From contig DATJSI010000086.1 in assembly GCA_035504215.1 (NCBI GenBank), positions 1-49,285 of the forward strand: DNA of 49,285 bases, written 5' to 3'. This DNA comes from Mycobacteriales bacterium. Its GTDB lineage: Bacteria > Actinomycetota > Actinomycetes > JAFAQI01. The notes beneath the pieces were generated by a model. It made no database searches. It was not told the origin of the DNA and saw nothing but the letters and a program-made list of their open reading frames with translations. Positions 23,889-33,218 of the stretch are shown here, one piece after another (position 1 is the stretch's first letter; the number at the start of each line of letters is the position of its first letter). The position numbers were made by a program, and so were the translations under genes.

Positions 23889-25661
23889 TTGTCCCGCATC
23901 ACTTCTGAGGTACTGATCGAACGACTTTCCGAGTGGGGCGTCGACACCGTCTTCGGCCTGCCCGGGGACGGCATCAACGGGATCATGGAAGGCCTGCGCC
24001 GGCAAAGCGACAAGGTGCGCTTCTTCCTCGTGCACCACGAGGAAGCGGCCGCGTTCATGGCAACGGCGTACGCCAAGGCGACCGGCAAGCTCGGCGTGTG
24101 CCTGGCGACCTCGGGACCGGGCGCGATCCACCTGCTGAACGGCTTGTACGACGCCAAGCTCGACCATCAGCCGGTGCTCGCGATCACCGGCATGCAGGAG
24201 ACCTCCGTCCTTGGAACGGGGTACCAGCAGGAGGTCCACACCGACCGGCTCTACGCCGACCTGGCCGAGTACAACCTGGTCGTCGACAACCCGGCCCAGC
24301 TGCCCGGCGTCGTGGACATCGCCATCCGAACTGCACTGGCCCGCCGCGGGGTCGCGCACCTCACGGTGCCCAACGACGTGCAGATCGCGGACGCCGGCGC
24401 GAACCCGTACGAGGGCGTCGCACCCGCGCGGCCGCCGGCCACGTCGCCGATCTACATCGCCCCGCCCGGACTGCCGAGCGCATCGACGCTGGAGTCCGCG
24501 GCGCAGGTGCTGAACGAAGGCGAGCGGGTCGCGCTGCTGGTCGGCGTCGGCGCGCTGCACGCCCGCGAGGAGGTGCTGGCCGTCGCGGAGCGGCTCGCTG
24601 CTCCGGTCATCAAGACCCTTCCCGGCAAGGCGGTGATCCCCGACGACTCCGAGTTCGCGGTCGGGGGGATCGGCCTGCTCGGCACAAAGCCGGGCGAAGA
24701 CCTGGTCGAGGACTGTGACGTGCTGTTCATGGTCGGCACCAACTTCCCCTACACGAAGCACCTGCCCGAGCCCGGCTCGGTCCGCGTCGTACAGATCGAC
24801 TCCGATCCCACGCGCGCGGGCGTGCGGATGCCGACCGAGGTGCCGATGGTCGGCGACTCGAAGGAGACCCTGCAGGCGCTGCTGCCCTTGCTGAACGCGA
24901 AGACCGACCGTGGCCACCTCGAGAAGTACCAGAAGGAAATGGCGAAGTGGCGCTCGAACATGGCCGACCTGGAGTCACCGAAGCGCTCCCCCATCGCGCC
25001 GCAGTACCCGATGAGCGTCCTCGACGACCTGGCGACGGATGACGCGGTGCTCACCTGCGACAGCGGCACGATCGCGACCTGGGCCGCACGGCACTGGACC
25101 ATCCGCGGCAACCGGCAGTTCTACCTGTCCGGCAACCTCGCGACGATGGCGCCGGGCCTGCCCTACGCGGTCGGCATCCAGCATGCCTTCCCCGGTCGCC
25201 AGGTGATCGCCTACGTCGGGGACGGCGGCTTCGCGATGCTGATGGCCGAGTTCCTGACCGCTGCCAGGAGCGGCCTGCCGATCAAGGTCGTCATCAACAA
25301 CAACAACAGCCTCGGCCAGATTCTCTGGGAGCAGATGGTGCTCGGCTATCCCGAGCACGGGGTGCGTTTCCCGCAGCCGGTGGCGGACTTCGCCGCGTGG
25401 GCTACGGCGTGCGGCGGGTACGGCGCAAAGGTGAACGACCCGGCGAATGTCGAGTCCTCGATCAAGGAAGCACTCGCCTTTGACGGCCCGGCGCTCGTCG
25501 ACATCGACGTCGACCCGAACGAGCCGCCGATGCCCGGCAAGGTGGAGTACGACCAGGCCAAGAAGTTCGCCCAGGCGTTCCTCAAGGGCCAGCCGCACAA
25601 GGCCGCGATCGCGAGCACGTTGTTCAAGGACAAGATCCAACAGCTGGGCCGCAACGACTGA
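23889..25661 (+). CDS. Thiamine-diphosphate enzyme, pyruvate oxidase / acetolactate synthase-like
   Basis: A 590-residue enzyme of the POX/ALS family with three domains. The N-terminal PYR domain has GLPGDGINGI and HHEEAAAF with catalytic Glu51. The middle domain (about 190-320) has a Rossmann-type fold. In the PP domain, GDG at 444-446 to NNNN at 470-473 forms the ThDP-Mg motif. Its overall look is closest to pyruvate dehydrogenase (quinone)/pyruvate oxidase. There is a C-terminal tail that might bind membrane, but it is short. The start is TTG at 23889, 7 bases after TGAGGAG; GTG at 23874 is in frame but overlaps that ribosome site. Confidence 0.88.
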   Translation: MSRITSEVLIERLSEWGVDTVFGLPGDGINGIMEGLRRQSDKVRFFLVHHEEAAAFMATAYAKATGKLGVCLATSGPGAIHLLNGLYDAKLDHQPVLAITGMQETSVLGTGYQQEVHTDRLYADLAEYNLVVDNPAQLPGVVDIAIRTALARRGVAHLTVPNDVQIADAGANPYEGVAPARPPATSPIYIAPPGLPSASTLESAAQVLNEGERVALLVGVGALHAREEVLAVAERLAAPVIKTLPGKAVIPDDSEFAVGGIGLLGTKPGEDLVEDCDVLFMVGTNFPYTKHLPEPGSVRVVQIDSDPTRAGVRMPTEVPMVGDSKETLQALLPLLNAKTDRGHLEKYQKEMAKWRSNMADLESPKRSPIAPQYPMSVLDDLATDDAVLTCDSGTIATWAARHWTIRGNRQFYLSGNLATMAPGLPYAVGIQHAFPGRQVIAYVGDGGFAMLMAEFLTAARSGLPIKVVINNNNSLGQILWEQMVLGYPEHGVRFPQPVADFAAWATACGGYGAKVNDPANVESSIKEALAFDGPALVDIDVDPNEPPMPGKVEYDQAKKFAQAFLKGQPHKAAIASTLFKDKIQQLGRND

Positions 25662-25685
25662 CGCGACGGGTAGCGGGCGACTCGT

Positions 25686-27461
25686 TCAGTCCGAGTAGGT
25701 GTAGGCGCACGCCGCGTTGATCAACGCGAGATGGCTGAGCCCTTGCGGGAAGTTGCCGAGCATCGCTCCTGAGTCAGGGTCGATCTCTTCGGCAAGGAGG
25801 CCGACGTCGTTGGTGAGCGCGACCGAATCGTCCATCAGCTTGCGGGCGGCGTCGCGTTGCCCGTTCAGCACCATGGCGATGACCAGCCAGTATGTGCAGG
25901 CAAGGAAGGCCCCCTCCTCGTCGGCGGCGCCGCTGTAGCGATACACCATCGGGCCGAGCGCCAGCTCGTCCTGGATCGCCGCGATCGTGCCCGCCAGCCG
26001 CTCGCCGACGTCGAACCCGGTCCGGGCGGCGAGCAAGGTCGCGGCGTCGAGGTCCTCGGTGCCGGCGTACGCGGTGAAGGACCGCTTGGTGGCCGACCAG
26101 CAGTTCTCATGGATCCAGGACTTGATCCGCTCGCGCTCGCTCGCCCACCTGGGCGCGCGTGCGGACTCGAGCTGACCCGCGTCCACGAGCTGAAGGGCAC
26201 GATCGAGCGCAGTCCAGCAACCGATCTTGGCAACCGTGTAGTGCTGGCTGTCGGGCAGTTCCCAGATTCCGGCGTCCTGGAGCATCCAGGTGTCGCAGCA
26301 ACGGTCGGCGAGGTCCGCCAGCAGCCGGGCGCTCGCCGCGTCGAGTCGATGGCCGTCCTCGACGTACTGCCAGATCATGTCGAACAGGTCGCCGAAGGTG
26401 CCGAGCTGGGTCTGTCCTGCCGCGCGGTTTCCCGACCGCACCGGCCGGCTGCCGCGGTACCCGTCGAAATCCACCGCGTGGTCCGAGGGCGGGTCGAGGC
26501 CTTCGAGCGTGTAACAGACCCGAAGGTCAGGCGATGTACGCCGAAGCGCGCCGAGCATCCATTGGACTGCCGCGTGCGCTTCGTCCTGCAGGCCGAGGGT
26601 GAGCAACGCGTCAATCGTGAACGAGGTGTCCCGGACCCACATGTACCGGTAGTCCCAGTTCTTGTCACCGCCGATGCGCTCCGGAAGGGACGTGGTCGGG
26701 GCCGCGGCGATGGCACCGGTGCCGGAGTAGATCAGCAGCTTCAAGGCGAGTGCCGAGCGGCGCACGGCGTCCTTCCACGGCCCGTCGTAGCGGATCTGGC
26801 GCGACCAGTCTCGCCAACGCTGCGCCGTGAGCTCGACCAGGTCGCGGCACTGGTCGAGGGTCGGGATGACCGCCGGCTGGTCGGCCCCGCCGGATACCGC
26901 CAGCACACCGCTCGAGCCCGCGGCAGTGGTGAACGTGCCGTCGATGCTCCGATCGGTAACCGTCGGTTCGCCGCAGTCCCAGGCCTGTACGGCGAGCAGG
27001 TCCGGCCCGCAGGAGACCAGCACCGCCTCGCCTTGCCGTCGTACCCACGGCTGACCGGTCGCGAAGCGGTTTCCCGGGACTACCGACCAACGCATCGGCA
27101 CGGCGCCGTCGATGCCGTCGACCTGCCGAACGAGCTGGCCCCACGAGAGCCGGCCGCCGTGGCCGACCGGCAGCGTGTCACGCACCCGTACCACACCCGA
27201 TGCGGTGGTGAAGATCGTCTCGAGGATGTTGGTGTCGGTCAGATAGCTGCGGCTGACGGTGTGCGCAGCGGTCGGGCAGAGGGTGAGGACGCCGCCGCGC
27301 TGCGCGTCGAGCAGCCCGGAGAAGGTCGGGGTCTCGTCCATCCGGCCGACCGGCCACCAGTCGATCGAGCCATCGGCCGCAACCAGGGCGACCGACCGTC
27401 CGTCACCGATCGCGGCGTACTGCTCGATGGGCGCGTAACCTCCGACCCGTACCGGCTTCAT
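25686..27461 (-). CDS. Glycoside hydrolase family 15 (trehalase / glucoamylase-like)
   Basis: A 591-residue enzyme. The N-terminal beta-domain begins with PIEQYAAIGDGRSVALVAADGSIDWW. The (alpha/alpha)6 barrel has NWDYRYMWVRD, general acid Glu401 (DAGIWEL) and base Glu558/559 (AEEIDPDSG), followed by GNFPQGLSHLALI. These match actinobacterial GH15 trehalases and glucoamylases; mycobacterial trehalase is of this type. There is no signal peptide, so it acts in the cytoplasm. It is 24 bases from the convergent ThDP gene and 1.4 kb from the sugar importer, which suggests hydrolysis of an imported alpha-glucoside. Confidence 0.92.
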   Translation of the reverse strand: MKPVRVGGYAPIEQYAAIGDGRSVALVAADGSIDWWPVGRMDETPTFSGLLDAQRGGVLTLCPTAAHTVSRSYLTDTNILETIFTTASGVVRVRDTLPVGHGGRLSWGQLVRQVDGIDGAVPMRWSVVPGNRFATGQPWVRRQGEAVLVSCGPDLLAVQAWDCGEPTVTDRSIDGTFTTAAGSSGVLAVSGGADQPAVIPTLDQCRDLVELTAQRWRDWSRQIRYDGPWKDAVRRSALALKLLIYSGTGAIAAAPTTSLPERIGGDKNWDYRYMWVRDTSFTIDALLTLGLQDEAHAAVQWMLGALRRTSPDLRVCYTLEGLDPPSDHAVDFDGYRGSRPVRSGNRAAGQTQLGTFGDLFDMIWQYVEDGHRLDAASARLLADLADRCCDTWMLQDAGIWELPDSQHYTVAKIGCWTALDRALQLVDAGQLESARAPRWASERERIKSWIHENCWSATKRSFTAYAGTEDLDAATLLAARTGFDVGERLAGTIAAIQDELALGPMVYRYSGAADEEGAFLACTYWLVIAMVLNGQRDAARKLMDDSVALTNDVGLLAEEIDPDSGAMLGNFPQGLSHLALINAACAYTYSD

Positions 27462-27518
27462 CGGCAGCGCTCAGCGAGCCGGCCGCCCGAGTGGTCCACG
27501 CCTCTGACATCACCGGAT

Positions 27519-28562
27519 TCAGGCGGTTTTAACCCCGACCAGGGCGGCGCCGGACTGTGGGTACGACGCCGCCTCGGCGGAGCGAGCGTCCGGCGTCGAC
27601 CGGCTCCTCGCGATCATCATCGGCTCGAGAAGCTGGCGAGCGAGCACGTGGATCGGGCGAGCTCTGGTGCTCGCGTGCTCCACCGTGACCGGGCGACCCA
27701 CGAGACCGGTGCGGCACGGCACGGTTGCCGGCGCGGGGAAGCGGGCCCGGCCGACGAGCACGTCCCAGACCGTCAGCACGATGCCGAGATTGACGTCCTG
27801 CTCACCCTCCGCGGCGTGATGAAGCCGGTGGTACGCCGGGCTGACCACCACGCGGCCGGCCGGACCGAAGGTCCACGACAGGTTCGCGTGCGGCAGGGTT
27901 CCCAGGCAGACATAAGCGGTCACGGCGGCCGGGGTGATCGAGCGATCGCCGAGGAACACCAACGCCGTCACGGTCGCGAGGAAGAACCCGGTCGTGTGCA
28001 TGAGCGGGTGCGCGCGAAACGATGTCAGGACGTTGAGCTCCTCCTGGCTGTGATGCACCGAGTGCAGCCGCCATAGCCCGCTGACGGTGTGGTCGAGATA
28101 GTGCGCCAGCCAGTTCGCGCCATCCATCGCGACGAGCGTCACGGGCACCAGGAGCCACCATGGCCAGGTTCTCGTCCACGAGGTCTCGATCCAGGACGCG
28201 TGACCGTTGAGGATTGCCGCGAAGCCGACGCCCAGAAGCGTCATCAGAGGGACGACGAACGCGATGTGCACCGCGACCCAGGCGAGGTCCTGGACCCGGC
28301 CCCGGCTCAGGCCGGGGGTTGGCACCGCCGGCCACCGCCCCTCGGCGAGGACAGCGAGCGCGACCAGGACGATCAACGCGGGAGCGACCAGCTCCGCCCG
28401 CCCGCCCGCAAGGGTCGAACCGAGCCGGCCCTGATCGGCGAGCCGTTCGATCGCGACGGCAACGACGACGCTCGTCACCCCGGCGAGCACAAGCGAGCAG
28501 CCACTGATCCGCCGCACCTTCTCCACATCCACGCCCACGGGATCGGCGAGGCCGCGGTTCAC
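27519..28562 (-). CDS. Sterol desaturase / fatty acid hydroxylase superfamily membrane protein
   Basis: A 347-residue membrane di-iron oxygenase with several spans and the three histidine boxes: HYLDH 154-158, HSVHH 167-171 and HRLHH 245-249. Family members hydroxylate or desaturate lipids; the substrate is not evident. The GTG start at 28562 has only a weak ribosome site. The C-terminal 50 residues are polar. It diverges from the sugar importer operon and lies 57 bases from the GH15 start. Confidence 0.88.
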   Translation of the reverse strand: MNRGLADPVGVDVEKVRRISGCSLVLAGVTSVVVAVAIERLADQGRLGSTLAGGRAELVAPALIVLVALAVLAEGRWPAVPTPGLSRGRVQDLAWVAVHIAFVVPLMTLLGVGFAAILNGHASWIETSWTRTWPWWLLVPVTLVAMDGANWLAHYLDHTVSGLWRLHSVHHSQEELNVLTSFRAHPLMHTTGFFLATVTALVFLGDRSITPAAVTAYVCLGTLPHANLSWTFGPAGRVVVSPAYHRLHHAAEGEQDVNLGIVLTVWDVLVGRARFPAPATVPCRTGLVGRPVTVEHASTRARPIHVLARQLLEPMMIARSRSTPDARSAEAASYPQSGAALVGVKTA

Positions 28563-28870
28563 TATCCCGGCTTCGGCTAAGAGGGCAGGTCCGTTCCGGC
28601 CTGCGAGGCCACGATGTAGGCGGCGTACGCCGAGCGCACGCGCAGGCCGGCCGGCCGCGCTCGAAAGCGCCTGAAATCGTCATAAACGACGCAAGCGGAC
28701 CGCGGGCGATGACCGATCAACCGGAGATCGGTGCGGCGACAGGTGTGATCCACCACACAACGGGGGAATTACGTCATTTTCCGCGGACGCCGCACCCGCC
28801 GGGACCCGGACTGTGCTGCAGGGCTTCCGCGCCGAACGGTGTGTCGAGCACCGTAGAGGAGGTGGTGGCC
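28563..28870. promoter_or_regulatory. Divergent control region of hydroxylase and sugar importer
   Basis: 308 bases without a gene. It contains a perfect inverted repeat ACCGATC/GATCGGT (28712-28718, 28726-28732, 7-base spacer) and a GTGTG/CACAC repeat near 28744-28759, both plausible regulator sites for the importer. No local regulator gene is present. Confidence 0.4.
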
Positions 28871-30139
28871 GTGCGCACCAACACACTGCGCGGACTCGCA
28901 GCAGGGATCACCGTGGTCGTGCTTGGTGCCGTGGCGGCGGCGTGCGGGGGGTCGAGCAGCGGCGGCAGCCAGACATCGGGATCGGCCAAGCAGACCATCC
29001 AGTTCGCCGAGTCGGGGCTGGGAACGGAAGGAAAGCAGACCGAGGTCGCGATCAGGCAGTTCGAGGCGGCCAACCCGAACATCACGGTGAAGACGGACGT
29101 GCTGTCGAGTGACTCGACAACATTCCTCCAGCAGCTCCAGCAACGGTTCATCGCGGGCTCAGGAACACCTGACGTGATCGAGTCGGACGTCACGTACCCG
29201 GCGAAGTTCGCCCAGGCCGGCTGGATCATGCCGCTCACCCAGTTCAACCCCGATATGAGCAAGTTCTTCTCGGGCATCACTGCGGCCGGGACGTTCGACG
29301 GCAAGACGTATGCCATTCCGTGGTTCGACAACCCGGAGGGCTTGTTCTACCGGACCGACCTGATCAAGACGCCACCGACCAGCCCGGCACAGGTGGTCTC
29401 CGATGCGCAGCAGGCCATGAAGGCCGATCCGTCGTTGAAGGAAGGTCTCGCCTTCGAGGGTGACAAGTACGAAGGCGCGATCACCGCGTTCCTGACCGTC
29501 GACGCGCCGTTCGGCGGGAAACTCAACCCGAGCAACATCAACACGCCGGGCAACCGGGCCGCACTGCAGTGGCTGCACGATGCGATCTACAAGAGCCACA
29601 TCGCGCCGCAGGCCGTGACCGGCTGGCAGGAGGGTCAGGTCCAGCAGGAGTTCACCTCCGGCCACGCTGCCTTCGCGATCAACTACCCCTTCGTCGAAGC
29701 AGTTGCAGCGGCCGGCGGCCCGGCCAAGGGCCACGTCGGGTACATCCCGTTCCCGGCGAGCAGCGGCGGCTCCCCCGGCTCGGCGCTGGGCGGCGAGATG
29801 CTCGTCATCAACGCGAAGAGCCAACACGCTGCGGCGGCGTACAAGCTGATCCAGTTCCTCACCTCGTCCAGCGTCGAGATCGCCCGTGCGAAGGCGACCG
29901 GCGACCCGCCGGCGTTGCCGTCGGCATACGGCGCGAAGCTGTACGCCGCTGCGCCGTACTTCAAGGCGGTCAAGACGCTGAACAACTACTCGCAACCTCG
30001 ACCGGTCAACCCGAACTACCTGCAGATCTCGAGTGACCTGCAGGTGATGCTGTCGAGCGTCTTCGCCAACCAGAAGCAGCCGGCGAGTGCGCTGAGCTCG
30101 GCCGCCTCGCAGGTGAAGAGCGACGCGAGCGGCGGGTGA
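28871..30139 (+). CDS. Sugar ABC transporter substrate-binding lipoprotein (LpqY-like)
   Basis: A 422-residue extracytoplasmic solute-binding protein. The signal peptide ends in a lipobox with Cys25 (VAAAC), so the mature protein is lipid-anchored. The domain layout is that of family 1 oligosaccharide-binding proteins (TPDVIESDVTYPAKFAQAGWIMPL; GKTYAIPWFDNPEGLFYRTDL). Start GTG at 28871, 8 bases after AGGAGG. It is the first of four genes in the order binding protein, permease, permease, ATPase, as in mycobacterial lpqY-sugA-sugB-sugC, the trehalose importer. The sugar itself cannot be read from sequence. Confidence 0.92.
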   Translation: MRTNTLRGLAAGITVVVLGAVAAACGGSSSGGSQTSGSAKQTIQFAESGLGTEGKQTEVAIRQFEAANPNITVKTDVLSSDSTTFLQQLQQRFIAGSGTPDVIESDVTYPAKFAQAGWIMPLTQFNPDMSKFFSGITAAGTFDGKTYAIPWFDNPEGLFYRTDLIKTPPTSPAQVVSDAQQAMKADPSLKEGLAFEGDKYEGAITAFLTVDAPFGGKLNPSNINTPGNRAALQWLHDAIYKSHIAPQAVTGWQEGQVQQEFTSGHAAFAINYPFVEAVAAAGGPAKGHVGYIPFPASSGGSPGSALGGEMLVINAKSQHAAAAYKLIQFLTSSSVEIARAKATGDPPALPSAYGAKLYAAAPYFKAVKTLNNYSQPRPVNPNYLQISSDLQVMLSSVFANQKQPASALSSAASQVKSDASGG

Positions 30140-31080
30140 GCGCACAGGCGGCTGCGCCTGACCGCGCACTCCGTCAACCGGGCCGCCGGCGGTCGCGCTC
30201 CTCACGCAGGAGCGCGACCGACCGTCGGCTCGGCTACGCCCTGGTGGCACCGGTCGTCATCCTGCTCCTGGCGGTCAGTGCCTACCCGCTGGTCTACAAC
30301 CTGTGGAACTCCTTCCACCACGACAATCTCAGCGTCGTCGGCGCGCACTCCTTCGCGGGCGGCAGCAACTACTCGAAGATGGTCACCTCCTCGGAGTGGC
30401 TGCACGCGCTTGAACGCACGGCGGGGTTCACTGTCGTCTCCGTCGTGATCGAGACCGTTGCCGCGGTCGCTCTCGCGCTCATGCTCAACGCGAAGTTCCG
30501 CGGTCGGGGCGTCCTTCGCGCCGCGATCCTCGTGCCCTGGGCGGTGCCGACGGTCGTCTCGGCAACGCTGTGGAAGACCATGTTCGACCCGCGCCAGGGC
30601 TTCGTCGACTACGTGCTCGGCGGCCTGCATCTTCCGGGTGCACACACAACCTGGCTGGCCGGCACCTGGACGTCGTGGGTGGCGATCTTCGTCGCCGATG
30701 CCTGGAAGAACGTCCCCTTCGTCGCCATCATCCTGCTCGCCGGGCTCCAGGTGATCCCGACCGAGATCTATGAAGCGGCGCGCATGGACGGCGCCACGAC
30801 GATGCAGATGTTCCGCCGGCTCACTCTTCCGCTGTTGCGGCCGGCGCTGATGGTCGCGCTGATCTTCCGGACGCTGCAGGCGTTCCTGGTATTCGACGTG
30901 GTCTACATCATGACCGGCGGCGGCCCCGGCACATCGACCGAGACGTTGTCGTACCTGAACTGGGAGACCTTCCTCGTCCGCACCGACTTCGGGTACGGCG
31001 GCGCGATCTCGGTGGGTCTCGTGGTGATCGCCCTCATCATCGCGGCCGGGTATGTCCGGGTGCTACGGACGGAGGTATAG
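30136..31080 (+). CDS. Sugar ABC transporter permease, MalF/SugA type
   Basis: A 314-residue inner-membrane permease with six spans after a basic cytoplasmic N-terminus (1-35). The EAA loop that contacts the ATPase is EAARMDGATTMQMFRRLTLP (about 214-233). The GTG start overlaps the binding-protein stop by 4 bases. Next gene begins immediately after its stop. Confidence 0.94.
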   Translation: MSAQAAAPDRALRQPGRRRSRSSRRSATDRRLGYALVAPVVILLLAVSAYPLVYNLWNSFHHDNLSVVGAHSFAGGSNYSKMVTSSEWLHALERTAGFTVVSVVIETVAAVALALMLNAKFRGRGVLRAAILVPWAVPTVVSATLWKTMFDPRQGFVDYVLGGLHLPGAHTTWLAGTWTSWVAIFVADAWKNVPFVAIILLAGLQVIPTEIYEAARMDGATTMQMFRRLTLPLLRPALMVALIFRTLQAFLVFDVVYIMTGGGPGTSTETLSYLNWETFLVRTDFGYGGAISVGLVVIALIIAAGYVRVLRTEV

Positions 31081-31989
31081 ATGGCGTCCGCCGACGCTGT
31101 CTCGAGCCGTGCGGTCCCGGTGCCGAGACGAGCCCGCGGTAGAGGTCCGAAGGCGAGCACGGTCGTCAAGCGCGCACTGTTCTACCTCGCGGTGCTGATC
31201 GTGATCGCGATCGCATTGTTCCCCTTCTACTGGATCCTTCGGACCTCCCTGCTCTCGGACACCCAGGTCGCACAGGGTGTCGGCGGCCAGAACGGCCTGT
31301 TGCCCGCCCACCTCACGATCGCGGCCTACCGCGAGGACTTCACCCAGGAAAACTTCTGGCGCCCGCTGCTGAACAGCGCGATCGTGGCGCTCGGCACCAC
31401 GGTGGTCACCGTGATCGTCGCGTCGCTCGGCGGTTACGCGCTCGCGCGCCTGCCGATCCGCGGTGCCGGCGCGATCCTCGGGTTCATCCTGCTGGTCGGC
31501 TTCTTCCCGGTGCTCGCGATGGTGGGCCCGCTGTTCCTGCTGCTTCGGCACCTCGGCCTGCTGAACTCGATCTATCCGCTGATCGTCGTCTACCTGATCT
31601 ACACGCTGCCGATCGCCACCTGGTTGCTACGCAACTTCTTCCAGCAGATCCCGGCCGAGCTCGAGGAAGCCGCGCTGGTCGACGGTGCCACCCGGCTGCA
31701 GGCACTGCGCCGTGTCGTCGTACCGGTCGCCGTGCCGGGCGTCTTCACGGCGGCGATCATGTCGTTCATCCTCGCCTGGAACGACTTCGCGTTCGCCGTC
31801 TCGTTCCTCGAGACGCCGAACCGGTTCACCGCCCCGCTCGCGATCGTCAACCTCGGCCAGAGCCAGTTCCAGGTCTTCTACAACCGGATCGATGCCGCGG
31901 TCGTGATCATCAGCATCCCGATCGCTCTGCTCGTGCTGTTCGCGCAGCGTCGCATCGTGTCCGGGCTCACGGCCGGGTCATTCCGATGA
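31081..31989 (+). CDS. Sugar ABC transporter permease, MalG/SugB type
   Basis: A 302-residue permease with six spans. Its EAA loop is LEEAALVDGATRLQALRRVV (about 197-216). It starts one base after the stop of the first permease, and its stop is 13 bases before the ATPase start. It pairs with that permease to form the channel. Confidence 0.94.
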   Translation: MASADAVSSRAVPVPRRARGRGPKASTVVKRALFYLAVLIVIAIALFPFYWILRTSLLSDTQVAQGVGGQNGLLPAHLTIAAYREDFTQENFWRPLLNSAIVALGTTVVTVIVASLGGYALARLPIRGAGAILGFILLVGFFPVLAMVGPLFLLLRHLGLLNSIYPLIVVYLIYTLPIATWLLRNFFQQIPAELEEAALVDGATRLQALRRVVVPVAVPGVFTAAIMSFILAWNDFAFAVSFLETPNRFTAPLAIVNLGQSQFQVFYNRIDAAVVIISIPIALLVLFAQRRIVSGLTAGSFR

Positions 31990-32002
31990 GAGGGGCGCCA
32001 TC

Positions 32003-33202
32003 GTGGCAACGGTGACGTTGGAACACGTGTCGAAGGTCTATCCCAACGGAACCCACGCGGTGAGCGACCTGTCGATCGACATCGGGGACGGGGAGTTCCT
32101 CGTCCTGGTCGGCCCGTCGGGATGCGGCAAGACCACTGCGCTGCGGATGGTCGCCGGTCTCGAGGACATCTCGGACGGCGTTGTGCGAGTGGGTGACCGG
32201 GTCGTCAACGACGACTCACCTCGCGACCGCGACATCGCCATGGTGTTCCAGAACTACGCGCTTTACCCCCACATGACGGTCGCCGAGAACATCGGCTTCT
32301 CCCTTCAGCTGCGCAAGCTGCCGAAGCAGGCGGTCCGACAGCGGGTCGAGTCGGCCGCGGAGGTCCTCGGCCTGACCGAACATCTCGACCGCAAGCCGAG
32401 CCAGCTCTCGGGCGGCCAGCGTCAGCGCGTCGCCATGGGCCGGGCGATCGTACGGGAGCCTTCGGCATTCCTGATGGACGAGCCGTTGTCGAACCTCGAT
32501 GCCAAGCTCCGCGTACAGATGCGCGGCGAGATCTCCCGGATCCAACGTCGGCTCGGTGTCGCCACGATGTACGTGACCCACGACCAGACCGAAGCCATGA
32601 CGATGGGTGACCGCGTCGCCGTCCTACGCGACGGCAGGCTTCAGCAATGCGACGCCCCGCAGGTTCTCTACGACCACCCGGCGAACACCTTCGTCGCGGC
32701 GTTCATCGGGTCGCCGGCGATGAACCTCTACAAGGCGACCATCAGCGAGGACGGCAGCAGCGCACAGCTCGGGTCCCAACGGCTCGACCTACCCCCGGCG
32801 CTCCGCCAGGACCCCGCGCTGGCGCCCTACCGCAACCAACCGGTGATCATCGGCTTCCGTGGCGAGAACATGCACGAGGCGAACGGAGACGCGACTTCGC
32901 GCGGAAACCTGCTGACGGCGACTGTCGAGCTCGTCGAGTCGCTCGGCTCCGAGCACCTGGTGCACTTCCAGATCGATGCCGAGCGGGTGCAGACCTCCGA
33001 TGCCATGACGGCGACGACCTCCGCGGACGAGGCAGCTTCGCTCCGCGCCGGCGACATCGGGGCGGCCACGCTGTCCGACGGAATTGCCCGCACTCCGCCC
33101 AACAGCACGATCAAGCCGGGCACGACGGCGAGCTTCGTCATCGATCCCGATGGCCTGCGTCTGTTCGACGAAGAGAGCGGACGGGCAATCCGGAGCACCT
33201 GA
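32003..33202 (+). CDS. Sugar ABC transporter ATP-binding protein (MsmX/UgpC/SugC type)
   Basis: A 399-residue ATPase. Walker A GPSGCGKTT is at 37-45, Q-loop VFQNYALYPH 81-90, LSGGQ 135-139, Walker B AFLMDEP 155-161 and switch His193. The C-terminal TOBE/MalK-type regulatory domain (about 240-399) carries a Thr/Ala/Ser-rich insertion near 335-360. The start is GTG at 32003 with GAGAGGGG upstream. Such ATPases often serve several importers. Confidence 0.95.
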   Translation: MATVTLEHVSKVYPNGTHAVSDLSIDIGDGEFLVLVGPSGCGKTTALRMVAGLEDISDGVVRVGDRVVNDDSPRDRDIAMVFQNYALYPHMTVAENIGFSLQLRKLPKQAVRQRVESAAEVLGLTEHLDRKPSQLSGGQRQRVAMGRAIVREPSAFLMDEPLSNLDAKLRVQMRGEISRIQRRLGVATMYVTHDQTEAMTMGDRVAVLRDGRLQQCDAPQVLYDHPANTFVAAFIGSPAMNLYKATISEDGSSAQLGSQRLDLPPALRQDPALAPYRNQPVIIGFRGENMHEANGDATSRGNLLTATVELVESLGSEHLVHFQIDAERVQTSDAMTATTSADEAASLRAGDIGAATLSDGIARTPPNSTIKPGTTASFVIDPDGLRLFDEESGRAIRST

Positions 33203-33218
33203 GAGACCGCTGACTGGC

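Noticed and set aside
25857-28076. Plus-strand open frame of 739 codons
   Set aside because: Antisense to the GH15 and hydroxylase genes, with shadow-type composition and no motifs.
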